A DNA stretch of 23,753 bases, taken from positions 1 through 23,753 of the forward strand of contig JAZRRX010000051.1 in assembly GCA_045651165.1 (NCBI GenBank). Reading direction: 5' to 3'. The notes below the pieces were generated by a model, which saw nothing but the letters and a program-made list of their open reading frames with translations, was not told the origin of the DNA and made no database searches. The position numbers and the translations under genes are program-made. This document shows positions 1 through 5,844 of this stretch, piece after piece. Each line of letters starts with the position of its first letter. Position 1 is the stretch's first letter. The DNA is from RGIG4608 sp045651165 (GTDB taxonomy: Bacteria > Bacillota > Clostridia > Oscillospirales > CAG-272).

Positions 1-237
1 AACGATCCTTTTGCAAAGCTCGACCAGACAGGTGTTGGTAAGCTTATGAACATGGCAGTTACACTTGGTAGACCCGTTAACCCCAACCTTCACGTTGGTA
101 TTTGCGGTGAACACGGTGGTGACCCCACATCCGTTGAATTCTGCCATAGCATCGGTCTTGACTACGTATCTTGCTCACCTTTCCGTGTGCCGATCGCTCG
201 TCTTGCTGCTGCTCAGGCTGCTATTAAGAGCAAATAA
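1..237 (+). CDS. ppdK: Pyruvate, phosphate dikinase, C-terminal 78 residues (partial)
   Basis: This is the end of pyruvate, phosphate dikinase, a cytoplasmic enzyme that interconverts pyruvate + ATP + Pi with PEP + AMP + PPi; in anaerobes it serves glycolysis or gluconeogenesis. The reading frame is open from base 1 to the TAA at 235-237, so the gene begins outside the window. The visible part is the end of the PEP/pyruvate-binding TIM barrel. GICGEHGGDP at visible residues 33-42 carries the cysteine known as the catalytic acid in this family, and it is followed by the conserved FRVPIARLAAAQA tail. The gene ends normally and is followed by a strong terminator. The call is close to certain; only the N-terminal phosphohistidine and ATP-grasp domains cannot be seen. 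Confidence 0.95.
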   Translation, partial: NDPFAKLDQTGVGKLMNMAVTLGRPVNPNLHVGICGEHGGDPTSVEFCHSIGLDYVSCSPFRVPIARLAAAQAAIKSK

Positions 238-258
238 TTCTTAATAAATAATAAAATT

Positions 259-290
259 GCCCTGCAAAGAAATTTGCAGGGCTGTTTTTT
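259..290 (+). terminator. Intrinsic terminator of ppdK
   Basis: A perfect 10-bp stem (259-268 with 273-282) closes on a GAAA tetraloop and is followed by a run of T (GTTTTTTAT). It lies 22 bases after the ppdK stop. Confidence 0.92.
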
Positions 291-302
291 ATATAAATAT
301 AC

Positions 303-331
303 TTGACACATAAAATATTTTCTATTATAAT
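303..331 (+). promoter_or_regulatory. Perfect-consensus sigma-A promoter of the 54-residue peptide gene
   Basis: TTGACA at 303-308 and TATAAT at 326-331 are separated by exactly 17 bp. Both hexamers match the vegetative consensus completely. The expected transcript starts near 338, just before the ribosome binding site at 346-352. Confidence 0.85.
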
Positions 332-359
332 GAAATAAAGAGTTGAAGGAGGAAAGCCT

Positions 360-524
360 ATGAACATTTTCAAAAAGCTCCTAAACCTATTTAAGAAAAA
401 AGAACAAGAACCCAAAACTTGGTATAACACTATAACAAACACTTATGACCCCAAGGTTGGTACACCTAATGGTGAGGCTTATAGCAGCCCCAATAGTATT
501 GTAATGAGTCAAAATAGGCATTGA
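360..524 (+). CDS. 54-residue basic amphipathic peptide, unknown function
   Basis: I do not recognise this protein. It is a small gene with every expression signal: a perfect sigma-A promoter 29 bp upstream, AAGGAGG at 346-352 seven bases before ATG, and an intrinsic terminator starting a few bases after the TGA. Residues 1-14 (MNIFKKLLNLFKKK) form a basic amphipathic helix with Ile3, Phe4, Leu7, Leu8, Leu10 and Phe11 on one face and five lysines around it, which suggests binding to a membrane or to nucleic acid. The rest is polar, rich in Asn, Thr, Pro and Ser, with no cysteine, no signal peptide and no full transmembrane span. It converges on the minus-strand sdpRI-like operon and shares its terminator. 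It could be a membrane-associated small protein, an antimicrobial or toxic peptide, or a sporulation or stress peptide; the sequence does not decide. Confidence 0.72.
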   Translation: MNIFKKLLNLFKKKEQEPKTWYNTITNTYDPKVGTPNGEAYSSPNSIVMSQNRH

Positions 525-526
525 TA

Positions 527-560
527 AAAGTCCTCGCAATATTTGCGAGGACTTTGTTTT
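527..560. terminator. Bidirectional intrinsic terminator between convergent genes
   Basis: A 13-bp stem (527-539 with 543-555) closes on a 3-base loop. On the plus strand it is followed by GTTTTTTAT, on the minus strand by TTTTATC. It can end both the peptide transcript and the minus-strand operon whose last stop codon is at 561. Confidence 0.88.
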
Positions 561-878
561 TTATTTATTTACAAATTTTACTGCTGTTCCGTATACGATA
601 ACTTCGGCAGCTCCCTGCATTACCGCAGAAGAAGCATAACGAATGTTAACTATTGCATCTGCACCCAATGCTTCGGCTTCAGCAACCATTCTCTTAGTTG
701 CAATAGCGCGCGCTTCATTCATCATTTCGTTATATGACTTAAGCTCACCACCAACTAATGTTTTAAAACTTTGTGTGATGTCCTTTCCCAAATGTTTGGA
801 CTGAATTGTACTTCCCTTTACAAGAGTAATTGTTTCAAGTTCTTTTCCACTAATATAATCAGTATTTACTAATATCAT
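561..878 (-). CDS. YbjQ/UPF0145 family protein
   Basis: This 105-residue protein belongs to the YbjQ (UPF0145, 'putative heavy-metal-binding') family, whose usual length is about 105. The family folds as a small oligomeric alpha/beta protein of unproven function. Typical features seen are the N-terminal ILVNTDYISGKELETI strand-turn, the GSTIQSKHLGKDI segment, the VGGELKSYNEMMNEAR helix and the C-terminal GADAIVNIRY...GTAV strands. A start at 902 is also open, but the GGTG-containing ribosome binding site lies inside it, directly before the ATG at 878, so 878 is chosen. The gene overlaps the preceding small membrane protein gene by 20 bases and is the last gene of the sdpR-led operon. A role in metal binding or in immunity is inference. 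Confidence 0.85.
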   Translation of the reverse strand: MILVNTDYISGKELETITLVKGSTIQSKHLGKDITQSFKTLVGGELKSYNEMMNEARAIATKRMVAEAEALGADAIVNIRYASSAVMQGAAEVIVYGTAVKFVNK

Positions 879-1083
879 CTTCTTCACCTTTCTTGATTTC
901 ATTTATTCTTTCAATGCATACATAAACAGTAACTGCCGAGATAATCAATGGGAAAATGCCAAAGACACATTTCCAAAATCCAGGCAATAATGACATTATG
1001 AATGCAAAGTAAACTATGTAATATAGCACCATAATAATTGTTACGATAATTGGTGCAATCATCTTTTTTCTATGATTATTCAT
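859..1083 (-). CDS. Small two-helix membrane protein
   Basis: This 74-residue protein has two hydrophobic segments, roughly residues 9-30 and 35-54, joined by a short turn. The N-terminus is basic (MNNHRKKM) and the C-terminal tail charged (ERINEIKKGEEDDISKY). I do not recognise a named family. GAGGAG lies seven bases before the ATG at 1083; the GTG at 1089 is only one base from it, so the ATG is chosen. The gene follows the CPBP protease gene by 12 bases and overlaps the ybjQ-like gene, so it is in the same transcript. Small membrane proteins of this kind are often accessory to immunity or transport proteins, but that is guesswork here. Confidence 0.75.
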   Translation of the reverse strand: MNNHRKKMIAPIIVTIIMVLYYIVYFAFIMSLLPGFWKCVFGIFPLIISAVTVYVCIERINEIKKGEEDDISKY

Positions 1084-1095
1084 TGCCACACTCCT

Positions 1096-1842
1096 CTATA
1101 TAAATAACAACCAAATAAGTTTAGACACAATGTGCACTCCCATATGAGCAACCATAGCGCAGTATATTCCGTGTTTCTTATAAAGTCGACCAAATAGTAA
1201 ACCAAAGCCACCATTTAACAAAAAGCAACGCAATACTATCATAGGTGTAATGCCAATCATCATTGCCGTTCCAGGAAGATGTCCCGCAGCAAAAAGAATT
1301 GCTGCAGTTACGTTTGCAAGAATAAGGATTTTATCATTGATTTCTCGTTTAGTAACTTTGCAAATAATAACCGCAACAAGTGACATAAAGAATAATCTAA
1401 GCATCACTTCTTCAACAACACCACCATAAAGGATGGATGCAATAATATACTCAATGGTTGGTTTTGTCTCATAACTATTTTTTATTATATTAGAGAAATG
1501 ATTAAAAATCAAGTGGTCCGCCATAATAAATATAATTCCACCAAGTATTGTTACAAGAATAATAGTGGTTACGGCTTTCTTTGAAAACTCCAACTTTCTC
1601 CAAAGTCCAATTTTCTTGGAAAGAAACTTACCTATCAAGCCAAGAATAACGGCATATAAAAGACCTTGGATGGCAGTTACTAAATATACAATTTCTACAC
1701 TATCCACTTCACCCAATGCTTCATTTAAAAGCTCGGGAGATAAATTTTGAAGAGTATAAATACCTGTAAAATAACCACCAATTAAACCACAAATTGCAAG
1801 AAAAATTATATATTTTAAGTTATTTTTAATTATTGTTTTCAT
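1096..1842 (-). CDS. CPBP family intramembrane glutamic endopeptidase (CAAX/Abi-like)
   Basis: This is an integral membrane protein of about 248 residues in the CPBP (Abi, CAAX-protease and bacteriocin-processing) family. Members cut substrates within the membrane or act as bacteriocin immunity proteins. The family motifs are visible: motif 1 is EExxxR (VVEEVMLRL, glutamates 144-145 and Arg149 counted from the chosen start), motif 2 is FxxxH (FAAGH, His188), and a third histidine lies in the last helix (VAHMGVH, His233). There are six to seven hydrophobic segments. The open frame extends to 1881, but the ATG at 1842 gives a normal N-terminus (MKTIIKNNLKYIIFL) and translational coupling to the sdpI-like stop at 1826; its ribosome binding site is weak, so the start is uncertain. 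The position directly after sdpR-sdpI suggests a part in the same response or immunity function. Confidence 0.85.
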   Translation of the reverse strand: MKTIIKNNLKYIIFLAICGLIGGYFTGIYTLQNLSPELLNEALGEVDSVEIVYLVTAIQGLLYAVILGLIGKFLSKKIGLWRKLEFSKKAVTTIILVTILGGIIFIMADHLIFNHFSNIIKNSYETKPTIEYIIASILYGGVVEEVMLRLFFMSLVAVIICKVTKREINDKILILANVTAAILFAAGHLPGTAMMIGITPMIVLRCFLLNGGFGLLFGRLYKKHGIYCAMVAHMGVHIVSKLIWLLFI

Positions 1843-2530
1843 CGTTTTTTCTCTTTTCATCACGGTAAATAATGTATGCATAAATCATTATTATGGGCAA
1901 CGAAATCATCAATCCCAATACTGACAAAAATGCAGCAAGAACACCCTTTACAAAAAGTGAGGAAATTGTAGAAATAGCACCCGCAATGATTAATACATAG
2001 CTTGCAAATTTGTTGGATTTATTCCAAGTAACATCGTTATATCGTGTCCACGGTAAACGAAAACCAATGTTAGGATTGTTTCGAGTCTTTGGCATATAAT
2101 TTCCAAGCACAACTATCATAATACCCATAATCAAACCAACAGCTCTTGATATATCAAATTCAGGTAAATTGTTATTTGGAGATACATGCACATAAGTCGC
2201 ATACAATGTAACTATATTCATGACAAAGAATAAACACATAGTAGCAATGCCCGTAATATTAAGCACCTTGGCATTTGAAAGATACTCTGCCTTCTCTTTT
2301 TCATCATCAGTTTCTTCTGCTTTCTTACGATATGATTTTGCCATAGGGCCTAAAACAAAAGCACTCGCGATTAAGATAACGGGCAAAAGTAAAAGCTCAA
2401 ATTTTGAACCCCATCTATCTGGTGCACCACTTATATCAAAATGTACAGGTACTGTATCCGGCAATATAAAGAGCATAAATAAGGTTGAAAGCACAGTTAA
2501 TATACATAAAATCCACTTTAATGTTTTCAT
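1826..2530 (-). CDS. sdpI: SdpI family membrane protein (DUF1648 plus SdpI domain)
   Basis: This 234-residue membrane protein has the two-part SdpI architecture. An N-terminal DUF1648 region holds the motif VPVHFDISGAPDRWGSK after the first membrane helix. A C-terminal SdpI region holds NPNIGFRLPWTRYNDVTWNKSN. Six hydrophobic segments are visible. In Bacillus subtilis, SdpI protects against the killing peptide SDP and sequesters the repressor SdpR at the membrane. Here the start codon overlaps the stop of the sdpR-like gene (ATGA, 2527-2530), as expected for a co-regulated pair. There is no sdpABC toxin operon in the window, so any toxin would come from other cells or another locus. The family is clear; the exact ligand is unknown. 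Confidence 0.88.
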   Translation of the reverse strand: MKTLKWILCILTVLSTLFMLFILPDTVPVHFDISGAPDRWGSKFELLLLPVILIASAFVLGPMAKSYRKKAEETDDEKEKAEYLSNAKVLNITGIATMCLFFVMNIVTLYATYVHVSPNNNLPEFDISRAVGLIMGIMIVVLGNYMPKTRNNPNIGFRLPWTRYNDVTWNKSNKFASYVLIIAGAISTISSLFVKGVLAAFLSVLGLMISLPIIMIYAYIIYRDEKRKNDENNN

Positions 2531-2796
2531 TTTTTATTACCTCCAAACTGTTTGATCCATAAAATCAATTCTTCAAATACAGTTGCATTGATTTCATAGT
2601 AAATAAAATTTTTCTGCTTATACTCCATAATCAAATCTGCTCCTTTAAGTTGCTTCAAATGGTATGAAAGCGCAGCTGGAGTGATATTTAATTCTTCGGC
2701 AATTTCACCCGCACTCATTCTGCCCTTTTTTAGCATAACAAGTATATCTCTTCTCTGCTCGTCAGCTAAGACCTTGAATAAATTATATTCGCTCAT
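2527..2796 (-). CDS. sdpR: ArsR-family repressor, SdpR-like
   Basis: This 89-residue winged-helix repressor of the ArsR/SdpR type has its helix-turn-helix at about residues 28-52 (MSAGEIAEELNITPAALSYHLKQL), followed by the wing (EYKQKNFIYYEIN). No cysteine metal site is visible, which fits the non-metal SdpR branch. The family member in B. subtilis represses its own sdpRI operon and is released when SdpI binds it. GGAGG lies five bases upstream of the ATG at 2796. A perfect sigma-A promoter lies just upstream, flanked by inverted repeats that are good candidates for its own operator. It heads a five-gene operon. Confidence 0.88.
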   Translation of the reverse strand: MSEYNLFKVLADEQRRDILVMLKKGRMSAGEIAEELNITPAALSYHLKQLKGADLIMEYKQKNFIYYEINATVFEELILWIKQFGGNKK

Positions 2797-2819
2797 ATTC
2801 CCTCCTATTTCAAATTTTC

Positions 2820-2885
2820 TTTAAATAGATTATATACTACAGTTTATGATTTGTCAATATCTATTTTAAAAAAATTTTAAATAGA
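2820..2885. promoter_or_regulatory. Probable SdpR operators: three copies of a TTTAAATAGA motif
   Basis: TTTAAATAGAT at 2820-2830 sits at the transcription start side of the promoter. Its inverted copy ATCTATTTTAAA (one extra T) lies at 2859-2870, on the far side of the -35. A third copy, TTTTAAATAGA at 2875-2885, makes a near-palindrome of 26 bp with the second (2860-2885). The arrangement brackets the core promoter, as expected for an ArsR-type autorepressor. The region is AT-rich, so chance similarity cannot be excluded. Confidence 0.55.
2829..2857 (-). promoter_or_regulatory. Perfect-consensus sigma-A promoter of the sdpR operon
   Basis: Read on the minus strand, TTGACA (2857-2852) and TATAAT (2834-2829) are 17 bp apart. 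Both hexamers are full consensus. A promoter this strong fits a tightly repressed autoregulated operon. Confidence 0.85.
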
Positions 2886-2886
2886 A

Positions 2887-2924
2887 TATAAAAATAAACC
2901 CTGTGGATTCTATCCACAGGGTTT
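2887..2924 (-). terminator. Intrinsic terminator of rpsB-tsf
   Basis: A 12-bp stem (2896-2907 with 2913-2924) closes on a 5-base loop. On the minus strand it is followed by TATTTTTATA. It lies 12 bases after the tsf stop. Confidence 0.88.
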
Positions 2925-2935
2925 TAAGTTTACAA

Positions 2936-3862
2936 TTATTTGTTTGTAAGCTTTGCGATTTCTTCAGCAAAGTTTTCTTCTTTCTTCTGAATGCCTTCGC
3001 CCTTTTCAAATCTGCAGTAACCTGTAACTGTGATGTTACCACCAAATTCCTTAGCGCACTGAGCTACGTACTGGCAAACCTTAAGAGAATCTTCCTTAAC
3101 GTATGCCTGTTCAAGCAAGCAGTTGTTGTCATAGAACTTACCAATTCTACCAAGAACCATCTTTTCGATGATCTGTGCAGGCTTCTTGGAGTTAACAGGG
3201 TCATTTGCGATCTGAGCCATAAGGATTGCCTTTTCTTCTTCGATTACAGAAGCAGGAACAGCTTCCTTATTAAGGTAAGCAACGGGATATGCACCAACCT
3301 GAAGAGCTATGTTCTTTGCGAACTCAGCAAAACCGGGGTGGTTTACAGCCGCTTCATCAGCGTCAAAAGAAACGATAACACCGATAGAACCAAGGCCGTG
3401 AATGTATGTGCTTGTTGTACCTTCAACGATTACGAAACGACGAATGTCAAGCTTTTCACCGATCATAGCGATCTTTTCAACAAGAGAATCTTTAACAAGT
3501 GTAGCTGTGCCATCGAAAGCTGTGTTAAGAAGAGCTTCAAGGTCAGCGGGCTTGTTATTGATGATTGTTCTAAGGAGACCCTTAACGAATTCCTTAAATG
3601 TATCGTTCTTAGCAACGAAGTCTGTTTCAGAGTTAACTTCAACCATAGCTGATACGTTACCGATTGTCATAATGTCAACGATACCTTCAGCAGCGATTCT
3701 GCTTTCTTTCTTAGCTGCAGTTGCAAGTCCCTTTTCACGAAGAATCTTAACTGCTGCATCGATGTCGCCATCAGCCTCAACAAGAGCCTTCTTGCAATCC
3801 ATCATACCAAGTCCGGTCTTTGCACGCAAAGCCGCAACGTCTTTTGCTGTAATATTAGCCAT
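2936..3862 (-). CDS. tsf: Translation elongation factor Ts
   Basis: EF-Ts is the cytoplasmic nucleotide exchange factor that releases GDP from EF-Tu. The 308-residue protein starts with the N-terminal UBA-like domain (ITAKDVAALRAKTGLGMMDCKKAL). It then has the highly conserved EF-Tu contact motif ETDFVAKN near residues 79-86, followed by the two-lobed core and its coiled-coil insertion. The length is in the usual range of about 290-310. GTGAGGA lies upstream of the ATG. The gene follows rpsB by 32 bases, the normal bacterial order, and ends in a terminator, so pyrH and frr are not part of this transcript. Confidence 0.97.
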   Translation of the reverse strand: MANITAKDVAALRAKTGLGMMDCKKALVEADGDIDAAVKILREKGLATAAKKESRIAAEGIVDIMTIGNVSAMVEVNSETDFVAKNDTFKEFVKGLLRTIINNKPADLEALLNTAFDGTATLVKDSLVEKIAMIGEKLDIRRFVIVEGTTSTYIHGLGSIGVIVSFDADEAAVNHPGFAEFAKNIALQVGAYPVAYLNKEAVPASVIEEEKAILMAQIANDPVNSKKPAQIIEKMVLGRIGKFYDNNCLLEQAYVKEDSLKVCQYVAQCAKEFGGNITVTGYCRFEKGEGIQKKEENFAEEIAKLTNK

Positions 3863-3894
3863 TATTTTATCCTCACTTAATTTTTAAGATTAAA

Positions 3895-4632
3895 TTATTC
3901 TGCAACTTCTTCAGCAGCTACTTCTGTTGTTTCTTCAGCAACTGTCTGTTCGCCCTGTCTACCTTCGATAACTGCATCAGCAATTACAGAGGAGATAAGC
4001 TTGATAGCGCGGATAGCGTCATCGTTACCAGGAATTACGTAGTCAGCATCGTCGGGGTCACAGTTTGTGTCAACGATAGCAACAACGGGAATACCGAGTT
4101 TCTTTGCTTCAAGAACTGCATTTCTTTCTTTCTTGGGGTCAACGATGAAAATAGCAGCGGGAAGTGTATCCATGTTCTTGATACCGCCGTAGCTCTTCTC
4201 AAGGTCGAAGATTTCTTTCTGCTTTGTAGCAACTTCCTTCTTAGGAAGGAGATCGAATGTACCATCTTCCTGCATCTTTGTAAGAGCATTAAGACGAGCG
4301 ATGGACTTCTTAATTGTCTTGTGGTTTGTAAGCATACCACCGGGCCAACGAACGTTTACGTAGTACATACCGCAACGTGTTGCTTCTTCTTTGATAGCAT
4401 CTGTTGCCTGCTTCTTTGTACCAACGAAAAGAATGTTACCACCCTCTGCTGCAACGTCACGTACAAACATGTAAGCTTCTTCAAACTTCTTAACAGTTTT
4501 CTGAAGGTCGATGATGTAGATACCGTTTCTTTCTGTGAAGATGTACTCACTCATTTTGGGGTTCCATCTTCTTGTGTGATGTCCGAAATGGACGCCAGCT
4601 TCAAGGAGCTGTTTGATTGAAATAATTGACAT
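3895..4632 (-). CDS. rpsB: 30S ribosomal protein S2
   Basis: Ribosomal protein S2 of the small subunit, 245 residues. Diagnostic motifs are QLLEAGVHFGHHTRRWNPKM at the N-terminus, IYIIDLQKT, VRWPGGMLTNHKTI and the C-terminal IPVVAIVDTNCDPD...IPGNDDAIRAI. The last 18 residues are an acidic Glu/Val/Ala tail that varies among species. The frame is open further upstream to 4683, but AAGGAGG lies directly before the ATG at 4632 and the family starts there. It is the first gene of the rpsB-tsf operon, preceded by a promoter at 4770-4799 and a structured leader of about 130 bases. Confidence 0.97.
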   Translation of the reverse strand: MSIISIKQLLEAGVHFGHHTRRWNPKMSEYIFTERNGIYIIDLQKTVKKFEEAYMFVRDVAAEGGNILFVGTKKQATDAIKEEATRCGMYYVNVRWPGGMLTNHKTIKKSIARLNALTKMQEDGTFDLLPKKEVATKQKEIFDLEKSYGGIKNMDTLPAAIFIVDPKKERNAVLEAKKLGIPVVAIVDTNCDPDDADYVIPGNDDAIRAIKLISSVIADAVIEGRQGEQTVAEETTEVAAEEVAE

Positions 4633-4763
4633 TTTAAATGTCCTCCTTCGGTTTTTTCCACCACAAATAGCCAACAATCGCAATCACCCATGGGTGACAC
4701 CGGCATTGTTTCGTGCCTTTGTGTGTGTATTTTTAAATTTTGCGCGACTTTGTCGCACAATTA
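4633..4763 (-). promoter_or_regulatory. Structured 5' leader of rpsB
   Basis: The untranslated leader of about 130 bases can fold into two elements. A 9-bp hairpin with an AAA loop (4740-4760, one G-U pair) begins within a few bases of the predicted transcript start. A longer three-part stem follows: CACAAA/UUUGUG at 4718-4723 with 4662-4667, AACAAU/AUUGUU at 4705-4710 with 4673-4678, and an apical 5-bp stem with CAUG loop made by the perfect palindrome TCACCCATGGGTGA at 4684-4697. This resembles a ribosomal-protein autoregulatory leader, but I do not match it to a named family. Confidence 0.45.
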
Positions 4764-4769
4764 CAAAAG

Positions 4770-4799
4770 ATTATAACATATACTATATTATAATTTCAA
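4770..4799 (-). promoter_or_regulatory. Sigma-A promoter of rpsB-tsf
   Basis: On the minus strand TTGAAA (4799-4794) lies 18 bp from TATAAT (4775-4770), and the -10 is extended (TGTTATAAT). The transcript would start near 4763. Confidence 0.75.
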
Positions 4800-4836
4800 G
4801 AGCAAAACAAAAAGTTTACAATTTATTAACATTTGT

Positions 4837-5124
4837 TCAATCAAACACCTTCTTTTTCTTCTTTCTGCAGAACCCTTGTAGTTCCAAAGAATTAAATCTA
4901 ACAAGAATTGTGTCCTCCCCTATGCACTCTATTTTACACCAAGGAATGACTGCAGTTTCCCCAGAACCAAGTCCCAAAAATCCCCCAGACTTTTCGACTA
5001 TTAATCCCACTATTTGTGCTGTGCATTTATTGAATTCAAAATCACAGGCATATCCCAAACGCGCCCCATCGCAAAGATTGATTATCTCTTTTTTTCTCAG
5101 TTCTTCGGTACTGATTATATCCAT
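4837..5124 (-). CDS. YlmC/YmxH family sporulation-associated PRC-barrel protein
   Basis: This 95-residue protein fits the YlmC/YmxH family, small single-domain PRC-barrel proteins of spore formers whose precise role is unknown. Recognisable features are the N-terminal STEELRKKEIINLCDGARLGYACDFEF stretch, the barrel strands AQIVGLIVEKS and AVIPWCKIECIGEDTILV, and a basic C-terminal tail (CRKKKKKVFD). AAGGAGG lies seven bases before the ATG. It follows spoIIIAH by 49 bases, separated by a hairpin with only a short T tract, so readthrough from the sporulation operon is plausible. Confidence 0.85.
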   Translation of the reverse strand: MDIISTEELRKKEIINLCDGARLGYACDFEFNKCTAQIVGLIVEKSGGFLGLGSGETAVIPWCKIECIGEDTILVRFNSLELQGFCRKKKKKVFD

Positions 5125-5140
5125 AATTTCCTCCTTATAG

Positions 5141-5170
5141 TATTAAAGCACCGACAGTAGTCGGTGCTTT
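5141..5170 (-). terminator. Hairpin between spoIIIAH and the ylmC-like gene, possible leaky terminator
   Basis: A perfect 11-bp GC-rich stem (5145-5155 with 5160-5170) closes on a tetraloop directly after the spoIIIAH stop. On the minus strand it is followed only by TTTAATAC, a weak T tract, so termination is probably incomplete. Confidence 0.6.
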
Positions 5171-5173
5171 ATG

Positions 5174-5773
5174 TTAGCCTTTTTGAATGTATTTAACGTT
5201 TACGGGTTTAATGCCTGTTTGCTCATATACAATTTCATTGATTTGCGACATATGACTTGCAAGAAGACCATCAGTCATTACAACTACAGTACACATGCCA
5301 TCATTGATAATCGCGATGCACTGTTCAAAGCCCTTTGCCATTACCATAGCTTCAATATTTGCTTCAGCTTCAATATTATTGGCTATAGTTGCGATATCCT
5401 CAAGTGCCTGTGCTTTTTCTGCACTGTCTGCATCAGCACTATCAACAACACTTTGAAGAACTGCAAGTGCTTCTTCTCTTGCTCTATCACGGCTAACTTG
5501 AGTGGAAGCAAAATATGCAAGAACTTCACTTGTTTCAGTGTTCTCAACCTGATTACCTGCACTTCCGCTTCCGTCACCATAATCATAACCTGCATCACCA
5601 TTATCGGCAAAAAGCACCCAGTTAAGACATATAGCAACACCAACGAGCAATACTGCACCAATAATAATTAGATTTCTTCTGCCTACCTTAGCAAAAAAAT
5701 CCTTAACTCTATCGAGCACGCTTACCTCTTCTTCTTCAGTTTCAATTAATTCGTACTTTTCTTCTGTATTCAT
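5174..5773 (-). CDS. spoIIIAH: Stage III sporulation protein AH
   Basis: SpoIIIAH sits in the mother-cell (outer forespore) membrane. Its extracytoplasmic YscJ/FliF-like ring-building domain binds SpoIIQ to form the channel across the two membranes around the forespore. The 199-residue protein has an acidic N-terminal tail (residues 1-20), one membrane helix near 33-53 (RNLIIIGAVLLVGVAICLNWV), and an extracellular region. That region starts with a Gly/Ser/Asp linker and continues with STQVSRDRAREEALAVLQ and a C-terminal GFEQCIAIIND...VVVMTDGL domain typical of the family. GGAGG before the ATG at 5773 fixes the start; the frame is open further upstream but without a site. It is the last gene of the spoIIIA operon. 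Confidence 0.95.
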   Translation of the reverse strand: MNTEEKYELIETEEEEVSVLDRVKDFFAKVGRRNLIIIGAVLLVGVAICLNWVLFADNGDAGYDYGDGSGSAGNQVENTETSEVLAYFASTQVSRDRAREEALAVLQSVVDSADADSAEKAQALEDIATIANNIEAEANIEAMVMAKGFEQCIAIINDGMCTVVVMTDGLLASHMSQINEIVYEQTGIKPVNVKYIQKG

Positions 5774-5844
5774 AAAACTCCTCCGTTCATTTTGAAGTAC
5801 ACTATATGTATATTCACACATTTTACTTTTAGAACATATAATGC

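Noticed and set aside
224..442. 72-codon minus-strand hydrophobic reading frame overlapping the ppdK terminator and the small peptide gene
   Set aside because: It would run through a strong terminator hairpin, has no ribosome binding site, and its hydrophobicity is the complement of the Lys/Asn-rich peptide on the plus strand.
561..2796. A complete Sdp toxin system
   Set aside because: No sdpA, sdpB or sdpC homologue is in the window; only the repressor and immunity-type genes are seen.
2903..3652. 249-codon plus-strand reading frame opposite tsf
   Set aside because: It lies entirely antisense to a clear EF-Ts gene, has cysteine- and phenylalanine-rich composition typical of a shadow frame, and no ribosome binding site.
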